From: Candidatus Levyibacteriota bacterium
Lineage (GTDB): Bacteria > Patescibacteriota > Microgenomatia > Levybacterales > UBA12049
Assembly: GCA_016184205.1 (NCBI GenBank)
Contig: JACPDD010000008.1
Location: 1 to 6,995 of the forward strand
Reading direction: 5' to 3'
Length of the DNA stretch: 6,995 bases
The translations under genes were made by a program, and so were the position numbers. Positions within the stretch are counted from its first letter, which is position 1, and every line of letters begins with the position of its first letter. Of this stretch, positions 1 to 5,359 are shown piece after piece. The notes under the pieces are model-generated. The model searched no databases. It saw only the letters and a program-made list of their open reading frames with translations, and was not told the origin of the DNA.

Positions 1-980
1 TCTATTAAAACAAGATTTTCCATTAAGATTCCATAATCATCTACGCCGTTTGTTGTTAATATCCCATTATCTATTAAATAAATTTTGGGAAGGGATTGTT
101 CAGCGTCTTTATAGGAATAAGAAAACTTCCGCAAAGGCAAAACAAAAAAAACATCGGTCAGCGCATCAATAAAATTGTATAGAGTATTCTTGCTGGCTTT
201 TATGCCAGTTGACTTGATAAAATTATAAAATTTATGAATAGAGAACTCTCTAGCAGCAGAGCTAATCAGCGATTTAATGAGGAGTTTCAGCAGTTTTATG
301 TTTCTGATTTTGTACCTTTCAATAACATCCCTGAAGATAGTAGTCTCAGCAATATCTGTCAGAATTTTATCCTTTTCCTCAGGGTATAAGATAACTTCCG
401 GATAGCCTCCATTCTTTAAATAATCGCTCAGCTTATTAATCACAAGTAATCTTTCTGAAGTTGATAAATATTTCTTAATCTCTATTTTGTTTAAACTCAG
501 ATAATCCTTAAATGAAAATGGCAAGATTTTATAGGATATAGTTCTTCCTCTCATTGATGTGGCTATTTCCTTGCTCAGAAGCTTTGAAGATGAGCCTGAA
601 ATGAATATCTGGGCATTTTCATTATCTATTTCTGTTCTGACAAATTTTTCCCATTTCTCAACATTTTGTATTTCGTCAAGAAAAAGCCATATCTTTCTGC
701 TCTTGTTCTGAGGATAAATTTCATAAAATGAATTCATCATATTGTCTAAGTCTTTATTAGTACATCCTTCCAAATCATTTCTTTCAAAGTTTATGTACAC
801 TATACCATCAATGCTTTCATGCTCTAGAATTTGGTTTATTAATTGAAACATAGCATAGGTCTTGCCGGCTCTTCTTGGGCCTATTATTGAAATAGCCCTT
901 CTCAATGGAACTTCTTGAGGAATGCTTATTTCTCTTACCACTAATTTTGGTGTTTTTTTGTCAGTGGTTTTTTTATTCAT
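1..980 (-). CDS. DUF4143-family AAA+ ATPase (3' end outside window)
   Basis: The first 326 residues of a P-loop ATPase are visible; the reading frame is still open at the left edge, so the C-terminus is missing. Residues 34-41 (GPRRAGKT) form Walker A, 97-105 (IWLFLDEIQ, acidic pair D102/E103) Walker B, and 127-132 (ISGSSS) a sensor-1-like strand. RGRT at 144-147 followed by LPFSFKDYL at 153-161, and GGYPEV at 191-196, are hallmarks of the family with an N-terminal AAA+ domain and a C-terminal DUF4143 domain. YLIDNGI at 301-307 and MENLVLI at 320-326 mark the start of the nuclease-like C-terminal region. Such proteins are common and often duplicated in bacteria and archaea; their role is poorly defined and no substrate can be read here. 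The ATG at 978-980 is preceded by a good promoter and no Shine-Dalgarno. Family assignment is secure, function is not. Confidence 0.9.
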   Translation of the reverse strand, partial: MNKKTTDKKTPKLVVREISIPQEVPLRRAISIIGPRRAGKTYAMFQLINQILEHESIDGIVYINFERNDLEGCTNKDLDNMMNSFYEIYPQNKSRKIWLFLDEIQNVEKWEKFVRTEIDNENAQIFISGSSSKLLSKEIATSMRGRTISYKILPFSFKDYLSLNKIEIKKYLSTSERLLVINKLSDYLKNGGYPEVILYPEEKDKILTDIAETTIFRDVIERYKIRNIKLLKLLIKSLISSAAREFSIHKFYNFIKSTGIKASKNTLYNFIDALTDVFFVLPLRKFSYSYKDAEQSLPKIYLIDNGILTTNGVDDYGILMENLVLI

Positions 981-1020
981 AGATATATTAGTATAACATT
1001 TTGGAAATGAAAGTTGTCAA
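981..1020 (-). promoter_or_regulatory. Promoter of the DUF4143 ATPase gene, probably leaderless
   Basis: Read on the minus strand, TTGACA (1020-1015) is a perfect -35 box. It is followed after 19 nt by TATACT (995-990), which is preceded by TG one base upstream (an extended -10). Only 9 nt separate the -10 from the ATG, so the transcript would start within about 3 nt of the start codon, leaving no room for a ribosome binding site. The 19-nt spacer is slightly long, which the extended -10 may offset. The boxes are seen directly; the start site is inferred. Confidence 0.6.
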
Positions 1021-1055
1021 TAATGCAAAACGAGTCAAAAATTTATAAAGAGGGG

Positions 1056-1116
1056 GGGCGGGTGACATTTGTCAAATCGGCGAATGCCGATTGTCCTGCA
1101 AAGCAAGACCCCGCCC
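1056..1116. repeat. 61-nt perfect four-way cloverleaf element
   Basis: A 7-bp closing stem (GGGCGGG 1056-1062 with CCCGCCC 1110-1116) encloses three consecutive hairpins with no unpaired junction base. Arm 1 is TGAC-ATTT-GTCA (1063-1074). Arm 2 is AATCGGC-GAAT-GCCGATT (1075-1092). Arm 3 is GTC-c-TGC-AAA-GCA-a-GAC (1093-1109, one mismatch). A further small hairpin, GGTT-TTGG-AACC (1120-1131), and a GAGGG/CCCTC pair (1050-1054 with 1133-1137) lie just outside. It sits between the stop of the zinc-ribbon gene and the promoter of the ATPase gene. It is not a tRNA: the arm lengths and loops do not fit. Possible identities are a REP-type palindromic repeat spread by a REP-associated (Y1) transposase, a folded transposon end, or an RNA 3' structure. 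The pairing is read directly; the identity is unknown. Confidence 0.75.
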
Positions 1117-1137
1117 AAAGGTTTTGGAACCGCCCTC

Positions 1138-1737
1138 CTAGCTGTTCGAGCTAATCATCCTGATGGATGTCACCGTGCCGACGATAGCAGACAGCAAGTC
1201 GAGGTTGAGGCCCCAGCCCACGCTTACAACCTGTACGCCGAAAAGTGTTGTGCTGTGAATTGCATAGTACTGAAGAATCAGCAGTAGCAGTGCCAGCGAA
1301 AGCGCCACGACTTGTGCCCAAAGAGCACCGTTGCTCTCCGGGTGGAGCTTCTTGTGGTATACGCTGTACGCGATTACAAAGGCCGCAAGCAGGATCAGGA
1401 AACCTATCAAGCCAGCTTGTAGACCGCTGACCGAGATGCCAAATCCCGTGCCCCAGGGAGCGAGTACTCCAAGAGCGAGAAAGAACGCGCACGCGAGAAT
1501 GGTTGCCTCGCCTGGAGACAAGCTTTTAAGTATGTCCGGGATGTTCTCGAACTTCTGGGGTGGCTGTGTTTCCTTTCCGGGCGCAGCTTTACGATTAGAC
1601 CTTGTTTCTTGGGCCCTTGCCCAAAAGGCCTGCAGTCCCGGCGGGGTCTGCCGACTTTCAAGGTCCGCATTGCACCTGACGCAGATTGGATCTTCTTTGG
1701 ATAGAGATTTGCCGCAACTTGCGCAAGCAATGGCCAC
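1138..1737 (-). CDS. Zinc-ribbon protein with four membrane helices, function unknown
   Basis: The product has 199 residues. C5/C8 and C19/C22 form two CxxC knuckles of an N-terminal zinc ribbon. A charged, proline-rich linker follows (about 30-65), then four hydrophobic segments near 79-93, 106-126, 139-159 and 178-195, so it should be an inner-membrane protein with a metal-binding head. The ribbon type suggests protein-protein contact or sensing, but no catalytic motif is visible and no specific family can be named. The start is GTG at 1737, chosen because GAGGAG lies 7 nt upstream and a TAA codon immediately precedes the GTG in frame. GC and codon use are much richer in G/C than in neighbouring genes, pointing to horizontal acquisition. 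The stop abuts the hairpin and cloverleaf tract at 1050-1137. Confidence 0.75.
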   Translation of the reverse strand: MAIACASCGKSLSKEDPICVRCNADLESRQTPPGLQAFWARAQETRSNRKAAPGKETQPPQKFENIPDILKSLSPGEATILACAFFLALGVLAPWGTGFGISVSGLQAGLIGFLILLAAFVIAYSVYHKKLHPESNGALWAQVVALSLALLLLILQYYAIHSTTLFGVQVVSVGWGLNLDLLSAIVGTVTSIRMISSNS

Positions 1738-1744
1738 TTAGACA

Positions 1745-1750
1745 CTCCTC
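1745..1750 (-). promoter_or_regulatory. Ribosome binding site of the zinc-ribbon gene
   Basis: GAGGAG on the minus strand lies 7 nt before the GTG at 1737. It supports the non-ATG start and contrasts with the leaderless-looking starts of several neighbours. Confidence 0.7.
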
Positions 1751-1931
1751 ACATAAAACCTGCCGAATACGACTCGCTTACTTATTTATCAAAGAGCACC
1801 TCCAAAACCAGAACAAAATTAAGGAATGAACTTTCGTAGAAATCCGCTGTTGGATGACACGTTGTTATTCCTTTATGTATTTTACCAAACTAGAAGCTTT
1901 GACAGCAAAGTTAAATTATTGGGAATGGAGG

Positions 1932-2549
1932 TTAGAGGCCTAGGATTTTCGTTGAGAATTGCAGGAGTTGGAAAACAAATCTTCCCAGGGAAAATCCGCC
2001 AAGTGGGAAAAGAAGAAGGAAGAATATTATAAACATTCCAATACTTCCTAGTGAAAGATAAGCATTTGCTTCTTTTTCCGGAAGCAAAAGCGAAAACACT
2101 TTTGAGCCGTCAAGGGGAGGGATTGGCAGAAGGTTAAATATGGCAAGAAGAAGGTTTATTGTTGCCGCTACGTAAAATAGGGGGGCAAGAGCAGTTTGCC
2201 CCAAAAGATTTAAAAGAAGACTTGCCAAAATTGCAACTGCCACATTTGTAAGCGGTCCGGAAAGCGCAACTATGGCCATGTCCCGCCTTCCATCTCTTAG
2301 ATTAAATGGGTCAACAGGCACAGGTTTTGCCGCGCCAAAAATAACAGGAGAGCCTGAAACAATAAGCATTAGAGGTAATAATATGCTCATTATTGGGTCA
2401 ATGTGGCTCTTAGGATTAAGAGTTAGTCTTCCCATAATTTTTGCAGTCGGATCTCCTAAGCGGTAGGCTACAAATCCATGGGCAATCTCATGTAAAATTG
2501 CCGAAAAAATTAAAATTGTAAGCGTGATTAATCCGGATACTAAATCCAT
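1932..2549 (-). CDS. Site-2 protease family (M50) membrane metallopeptidase
   Basis: This 205-residue integral membrane protein belongs to the small M50 group that contains little beyond the protease core. HEIAH at residues 20-24 is the HExxH zinc and catalytic motif, within the first helix. NLLPIPPLDGSK at 139-150 is the second family motif, whose aspartate (D147) is the third zinc ligand. SGPLTN at 97-102 is also typical. Hydrophobic helices lie near 5-26, 53-68, 91-114, 119-140 and 165-185. There is no PDZ domain, so it is not a full RseP-type regulator; the substrate is unknown. Family members cleave peptide bonds within membranes, often to release regulators. The ATG at 2549 has GAGGAGG 7 nt upstream. 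The gene diverges from rpmB across 36 bp. Confidence 0.9.
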   Translation of the reverse strand: MDLVSGLITLTILIFSAILHEIAHGFVAYRLGDPTAKIMGRLTLNPKSHIDPIMSILLPLMLIVSGSPVIFGAAKPVPVDPFNLRDGRRDMAIVALSGPLTNVAVAILASLLLNLLGQTALAPLFYVAATINLLLAIFNLLPIPPLDGSKVFSLLLPEKEANAYLSLGSIGMFIIFFLLLFPLGGFSLGRFVFQLLQFSTKILGL

Positions 2550-2585
2550 GTTGTAGCCTCCTCAAATATATGATATCATAAAGCT
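2550..2585. promoter_or_regulatory. Divergent promoter region between the M50 gene and rpmB
   Basis: A perfect 12-bp palindrome (TATGATATCATA, 2569-2580) presents a TATGAT hexamer to both strands, close to the -10 consensus. On the minus strand, GAGGAGG (2563-2557) is the ribosome binding site of the M50 gene, 7 nt before its ATG. On the plus strand, TATCAT (2574-2579) lies 6 nt before the rpmB ATG and no Shine-Dalgarno is present, so rpmB is probably translated from a leaderless mRNA. No convincing -35 box was found on either side. The palindrome could also be a repressor site. Confidence 0.5.
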
Positions 2586-2828
2586 ATGTTAAAAGGATTG
2601 AAATGTGCGATTTGCAAAAAGGGCATTATGGTTGGACACAATGTCTCTCACGCAAAAAACAGAACAAGAAAAATTTTTAAGCCAAATCTTCATATGGCTC
2701 GCGTTACTATAAATGGCGTGACAAGGCGTGTAAAGCTATGTACGAAATGCCTAAGAACTATAAAGAAAGAAATGAAATCAAAAGTAGTAGAAGTCTCCAC
2801 GGAACCACCATTTGTTGCCTCAGCTTAA
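2586..2828 (+). CDS. rpmB: 50S ribosomal protein bL28
   Basis: The 80-residue product is a structural protein of the large ribosomal subunit that binds 23S rRNA. The segment GHNVSHAKNRTRKIFKPNLH (17-36) matches the conserved GxxVSHAxxxTxRxFxPNL signature of the family. Two CxxC pairs, C7/C10 and C52/C55, make this the zinc-binding (C+) form of bL28. Length is normal for the family. The tail after about residue 65 (STEPPFVASA) is unconserved. The start is the only sensible ATG; it has no Shine-Dalgarno but a TATCAT box 6 nt upstream, suggesting a leaderless transcript. This is a universal bacterial housekeeping gene and the best evidence that the contig is bacterial. Confidence 0.95.
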   Translation: MLKGLKCAICKKGIMVGHNVSHAKNRTRKIFKPNLHMARVTINGVTRRVKLCTKCLRTIKKEMKSKVVEVSTEPPFVASA

Positions 2829-2862
2829 TTGATATCTTGGCAATGTCCTCTTTGTGTTTTAT

Positions 2863-2886
2863 CTTATTTAGATTGTGATAAATAAG
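2863..2886. repeat. 8-bp inverted repeat downstream of rpmB
   Basis: CTTATTTA (2863-2870) and TAAATAAG (2879-2886) are perfect inverted repeats around an 8-nt loop. The stem is AT-rich and no T tract follows, so it is a poor intrinsic terminator. It lies 28 nt before the ATG of the small ORF at 2914 and might be an operator or an mRNA hairpin. The repeat is seen; the role is not known. Confidence 0.3.
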
Positions 2887-2913
2887 GAATCTATCAATGT
2901 AGGTAGTCGAACA

Positions 2914-3054
2914 ATGAGAAGAGTAGCGATGGCAGGTGTTTTGGCAATTGCCCTTGGTCCTGTAGTTCGCATAACTCCTAAAGAACATGCTCCTGTTTTG
3001 CCAAAACCTCTTAAAATCGTAAGCCCATTGGGAAACAGATCCAGAGGTAAATAA
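2914..3054 (+). CDS. Possible 46-residue signal-like small peptide
   Basis: This short open frame begins MRRVAMAGVLAIALGPVV, with a basic N-region (R2, R3) and a hydrophobic core at residues 5-18, followed by a proline- and lysine-rich tail ending SRGK. It resembles a signal peptide or small membrane peptide, with no clear signal-peptidase box. A weak AGGT (2901-2904) lies 9 nt before the ATG; an in-frame GTG at 2875 would lengthen it to 59 residues. It follows rpmB in the same direction and converges with the ksgA gene, whose stop is 26 nt away. No homologue is recognised. It could be a chance ORF, as nothing but the N-terminal composition supports it. Confidence 0.35.
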   Translation: MRRVAMAGVLAIALGPVVRITPKEHAPVLPKPLKIVSPLGNRSRGK

Positions 3055-3080
3055 ATTAAGATAGGTTTAATTTCTATTTG

Positions 3081-4094
3081 TTATCTATAATAGTTTCTGA
3101 CAGCTAGAGTTAGCTTTTGAACTTCATTGTTGTCCAATCTGGAAAATGGTTTTTCTAAGACAGACTCTGGGATGCCCATTCTGTTCATAACCTGAATAGC
3201 TTGCGACTGAGATAGAACTTTATTTCTATGCGGTTCGTCAGAGTTCTCTGAAGCAACAATAACTCTTCCTCCTCGGCTATATTCCTGCATAATTTCTCTC
3301 AACTCTCTGTTTACACCAGATCTAATTTTTTGATGTCGTTCTTGTTTTGACAATGTCATAGTTCCTGCGTTTTGTTCTACCTCAACTATAGCTTGTTTAA
3401 CATCATTTTTGACTAATCCGTATTTTCCTGCCCTTCTGAATAGTGAGGCAAAAGTATATACCGCTGGGTTTGCTTCTATTTCTTTTTTCCCTTTAGGTTC
3501 AAGCACTATCATGCTGGCTTCTGTTCGAGGTGGGGGATAGAAAGAATCCCTAGGAATTGTAGTCAGCTCATGGACATCAAAAAAAGTTTGAGCAAGTAGA
3601 GACATTTTTCCAAAATCCGGACTTCCTTCCGGTGCCTGTAGTTCGCTAGCTATATTATCACCCACAATAAGGACCGCATTGCTTATTGGCAAATCAATGA
3701 GTCTTTGCAGAAATGGCTCAGTTATATGGAAAGGTATATTAGCAACTACTTGTGCCTCTTCGCCTCTATCTATCAAGCTGCCAAAGGGGACATATAAGGC
3801 ATCTTTTAGTATAAATTGCACGTTTGGATTTCTTTCTTGAACCTCTTCCAGTGCTGGTTGAAATCTTCTGTCTATCTCAATGCCTATGACAGTACCAGCT
3901 CGCCTTGCAAAAGCTTCGGTAACGTGACCAATTCCCGATCCTACTTCTATTACCTTGGCCCCTGGCAGTGTAGATGCTACTAATAAATCAATGGCGCCTT
4001 GGTCAACTAAAAAATGTTGTCCTATTCTTTCGGAAAGACGTAGGTCATTAGCCTCCAACACGCCTTTAATATATTGTTCTCTTTCTGTACCCAT
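3081..4094 (-). CDS. ksgA: 16S rRNA adenine N6-dimethyltransferase (KsgA/Erm family), extended C-terminus
   Basis: The product is an S-adenosylmethionine-dependent enzyme that, in its KsgA form, dimethylates two adjacent adenines near the 3' end of 16S rRNA during small-subunit maturation. IGQHFLVD (24-31) is the N-terminal motif. EVGSGIGHVTE (50-60) is SAM motif I, with acidic E73/D75 on the next strand and D98 after it. NIPFHIT (119-125) is the catalytic NxPF/Y motif, and FYPPPRTEASM (185-195) matches the family F-P-P-x-V-x-S segment. At 337 residues it exceeds the usual KsgA length of about 270. The surplus, about residues 237-302, lies between the expected C-terminal helices and the final MGIPESVLEKPFSRLDNNE block. 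Erm methyltransferases share the fold and the F-type motif IV, so a 23S target cannot be fully excluded, but as the only copy seen here KsgA is favoured. Confidence 0.85.
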   Translation of the reverse strand: MGTEREQYIKGVLEANDLRLSERIGQHFLVDQGAIDLLVASTLPGAKVIEVGSGIGHVTEAFARRAGTVIGIEIDRRFQPALEEVQERNPNVQFILKDALYVPFGSLIDRGEEAQVVANIPFHITEPFLQRLIDLPISNAVLIVGDNIASELQAPEGSPDFGKMSLLAQTFFDVHELTTIPRDSFYPPPRTEASMIVLEPKGKKEIEANPAVYTFASLFRRAGKYGLVKNDVKQAIVEVEQNAGTMTLSKQERHQKIRSGVNRELREIMQEYSRGGRVIVASENSDEPHRNKVLSQSQAIQVMNRMGIPESVLEKPFSRLDNNEVQKLTLAVRNYYR

Positions 4095-4111
4095 ATCCTA
4101 TTATAGGATAT
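4093..4111 (-). promoter_or_regulatory. ksgA -10 box inside an inverted repeat overlapping the start codon
   Basis: ATATCCTAT (4093-4101) and ATAGGATAT (4103-4111) form a perfect 9-bp inverted repeat around one central base. On the minus strand it contains TATAAT (4105-4100), 5 nt before the ATG at 4094, so transcription would begin at or next to the start codon. AGGA sits too close to the ATG to act as a normal ribosome binding site. No good -35 box is visible. The repeat might serve as an operator for a dimeric repressor. The sequence is seen; the function is inferred. Confidence 0.5.
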
Positions 4112-4177
4112 TCTAGCACAGTGTTTCTAGTATTGCAAAGTAGGGCTATGCTGGGTTTTTCAAACGATAGAGTCACA

Positions 4178-4183
4178 TATAAT
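4178..4183 (+). promoter_or_regulatory. Possible -10 box upstream of the alr pseudogene
   Basis: A perfect TATAAT lies 43 nt before the ATG at 4227. No clear -35 box is found at the right distance. No Shine-Dalgarno precedes the alr ATG. A seven-codon reading frame (ATG 4194 to TAA 4217) lies in the leader and is probably chance. Confidence 0.35.
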
Positions 4184-4226
4184 AAAGAAAAAAATGTGTC
4201 GTGTGCTAGACTACTAAATATCAGCA

Positions 4227-5346
4227 ATGAATACTACAAGGAGGACTTGGATTGAAATTGATACATCCGTTTTTCTTCATAATATTGAATTACTTAAGTC
4301 AAAACTAAAGCCCGGTGTTAAATTTGCGGCCGTAGTAAAAGCAAATGCATACGGACACGGAATCGTAAAGATAAGCAAGCTTTTGTCAAAAGTAGATGCA
4401 GCTTTTTTAGCAGTGACATATTTAGAAGAGGCTATTGAATTAAGGGAAAATAATATTTCTATTCCTGTATTAATGCTTTCCCAGCCCTTTGTAGAAGATA
4501 TTTCTGTGGTTGGTTATTAAATATAAAATTACGCCTACCGTTTGTGCTATAGATTTTGCAAAGACACTTTCTGCTGAAGCTGTCAAAAAAAATATAAGAG
4601 TGCCTATCCATATTAAGATAGGAACAGGTATGAATAGATTATGGTTTCAGTTTGAGACTGCTGAGAAAGATATTAAAAATATTTCCCAGCTTTCAGGCTT
4701 ACGAGTTGAAGGAATATATAGTCATTTTTCTAATGCATTCAACAAGAAAGATTCGGCTACTGAGGAGCAATTCAAAAAATTCTCAATACTAATTAAGAAA
4801 CCGGAAAAAAATAAAATTTTCCAGATTATGTACATATCGCAAACAGTGCGGGATATATGGTTTCCCAAAACACAGTGTAACTTGGTGCGTTTTGGATTAG
4901 CGATGTATGGACTTCAGCCTAGTGATAAAGTAAAATATCCACTTCCAATAAGACAATGTTTTACATGGAAGGCAAAAATTCTACAAATCAAAGAAATTAA
5001 AAAAGGGGAGTATGTATGATACGGAAAAAAATGGGAAGCTGCTAGGAAGACTACCATTGCAACGATTTCAATTGGATATGCAGATGGGTTCCGCAGAAGC
5101 CCCTGTAACTTCAAATACGTGCTGCGTAATGGGTATAAAGCCGAAATAATAGGAGATATCACAATGAGCCTTTCTGTGATAGACGTTTCCGATATTCCAA
5201 ATATTTCTCTAACTGACGAAGTCGTTATTGTAGGCAAACAAAAAAAATCAGAAATAACCTTTGAGGAAATTGCTAAACATTCAGGGACTATAAATGAAGA
5301 AATTGCAGCTGTTATTTCTCCAAAAATACTTCGAAAATATATATAG
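4227..5346 (+). pseudogene. alr: Alanine racemase, broken by three frame changes and a TGA
   Basis: Together the pieces span a full-length fold-type III PLP enzyme of about 370 residues, which would interconvert L- and D-alanine for peptidoglycan. VVKANAYGHG near residue 36 carries the PLP lysine. An extra base near 4506-4510 moves the frame (the first frame stops at TAA 4518-4520), and VIKYKITPTV continues in the next. A missing base in the T run at 4817-4820 throws out the conserved HIANSAG, which is intact in the other frame at 4833-4853. An extra base near 4871-4875 restores NLVRFGLAMYGL. TGA at 5017-5019 interrupts GEYV-YGKKW, after which SIGYADGF follows in the same frame. Conserved positions are also altered: IGTGMNRLW instead of the usual IDTGMxRLG, and GDITMS instead of GRxCMD. 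Indel errors in the assembly are the alternative, but all neighbouring genes are intact. Confidence 0.85.
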
Positions 5347-5359
5347 GATTTTGCTATAT
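5341..5359. terminator. Weak hairpin spanning the convergent alr and ComB-like stops
   Basis: ATATAG (5341-5346) pairs with CTATAT (5354-5359) around a 7-nt loop, so each arm contains one of the two convergent TAG stops. T-rich sequence follows on the plus side. The stem is only 6 bp and all but one pair is A-T, so it is at best a weak bidirectional terminator and may be chance. Confidence 0.25.

Noticed and set aside
1056..1116. The cloverleaf as a tRNA gene
   Set aside because: The middle arm has a 7-bp stem with a 4-nt loop instead of a 5-bp stem with a 7-nt anticodon loop, and there is no TTC arm signature.
1331..1741. Long plus-strand and alternate minus-strand frames over the zinc-ribbon gene
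   Set aside because: High GC removes stop codons and leaves shadow frames; only the 199-residue frame has zinc knuckles, membrane helices and a ribosome binding site.
1896..1911. Small hairpin (CTTTG-ACAG-CAAAG core) as terminator of the M50 gene
   Set aside because: The stem is only about 5 bp and no U tract follows on the minus strand.
1826..2032. 68-codon plus-strand frame
   Set aside because: Half of it is antisense to the conserved M50 gene, it has no proper ribosome binding site, and the product looks like nothing known.
2758..2988. 76-codon minus-strand frame
   Set aside because: It is antisense to the end of rpmB and to the small ORF, with no protein-like features or start signals.
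4500..4520. Programmed ribosomal frameshift in alr
   Set aside because: There is no slippery heptamer with a downstream structure, and other lesions further along would still inactivate the gene.
5017..5019. TGA reassigned as glycine (code 25)
   Set aside because: More than a thousand codons of intact genes in the window contain no in-frame TGA, and the same gene also has frame changes that recoding cannot explain.
4914..5237. 107-codon minus-strand frame
   Set aside because: It is the antisense of recognisable alanine racemase sequence.
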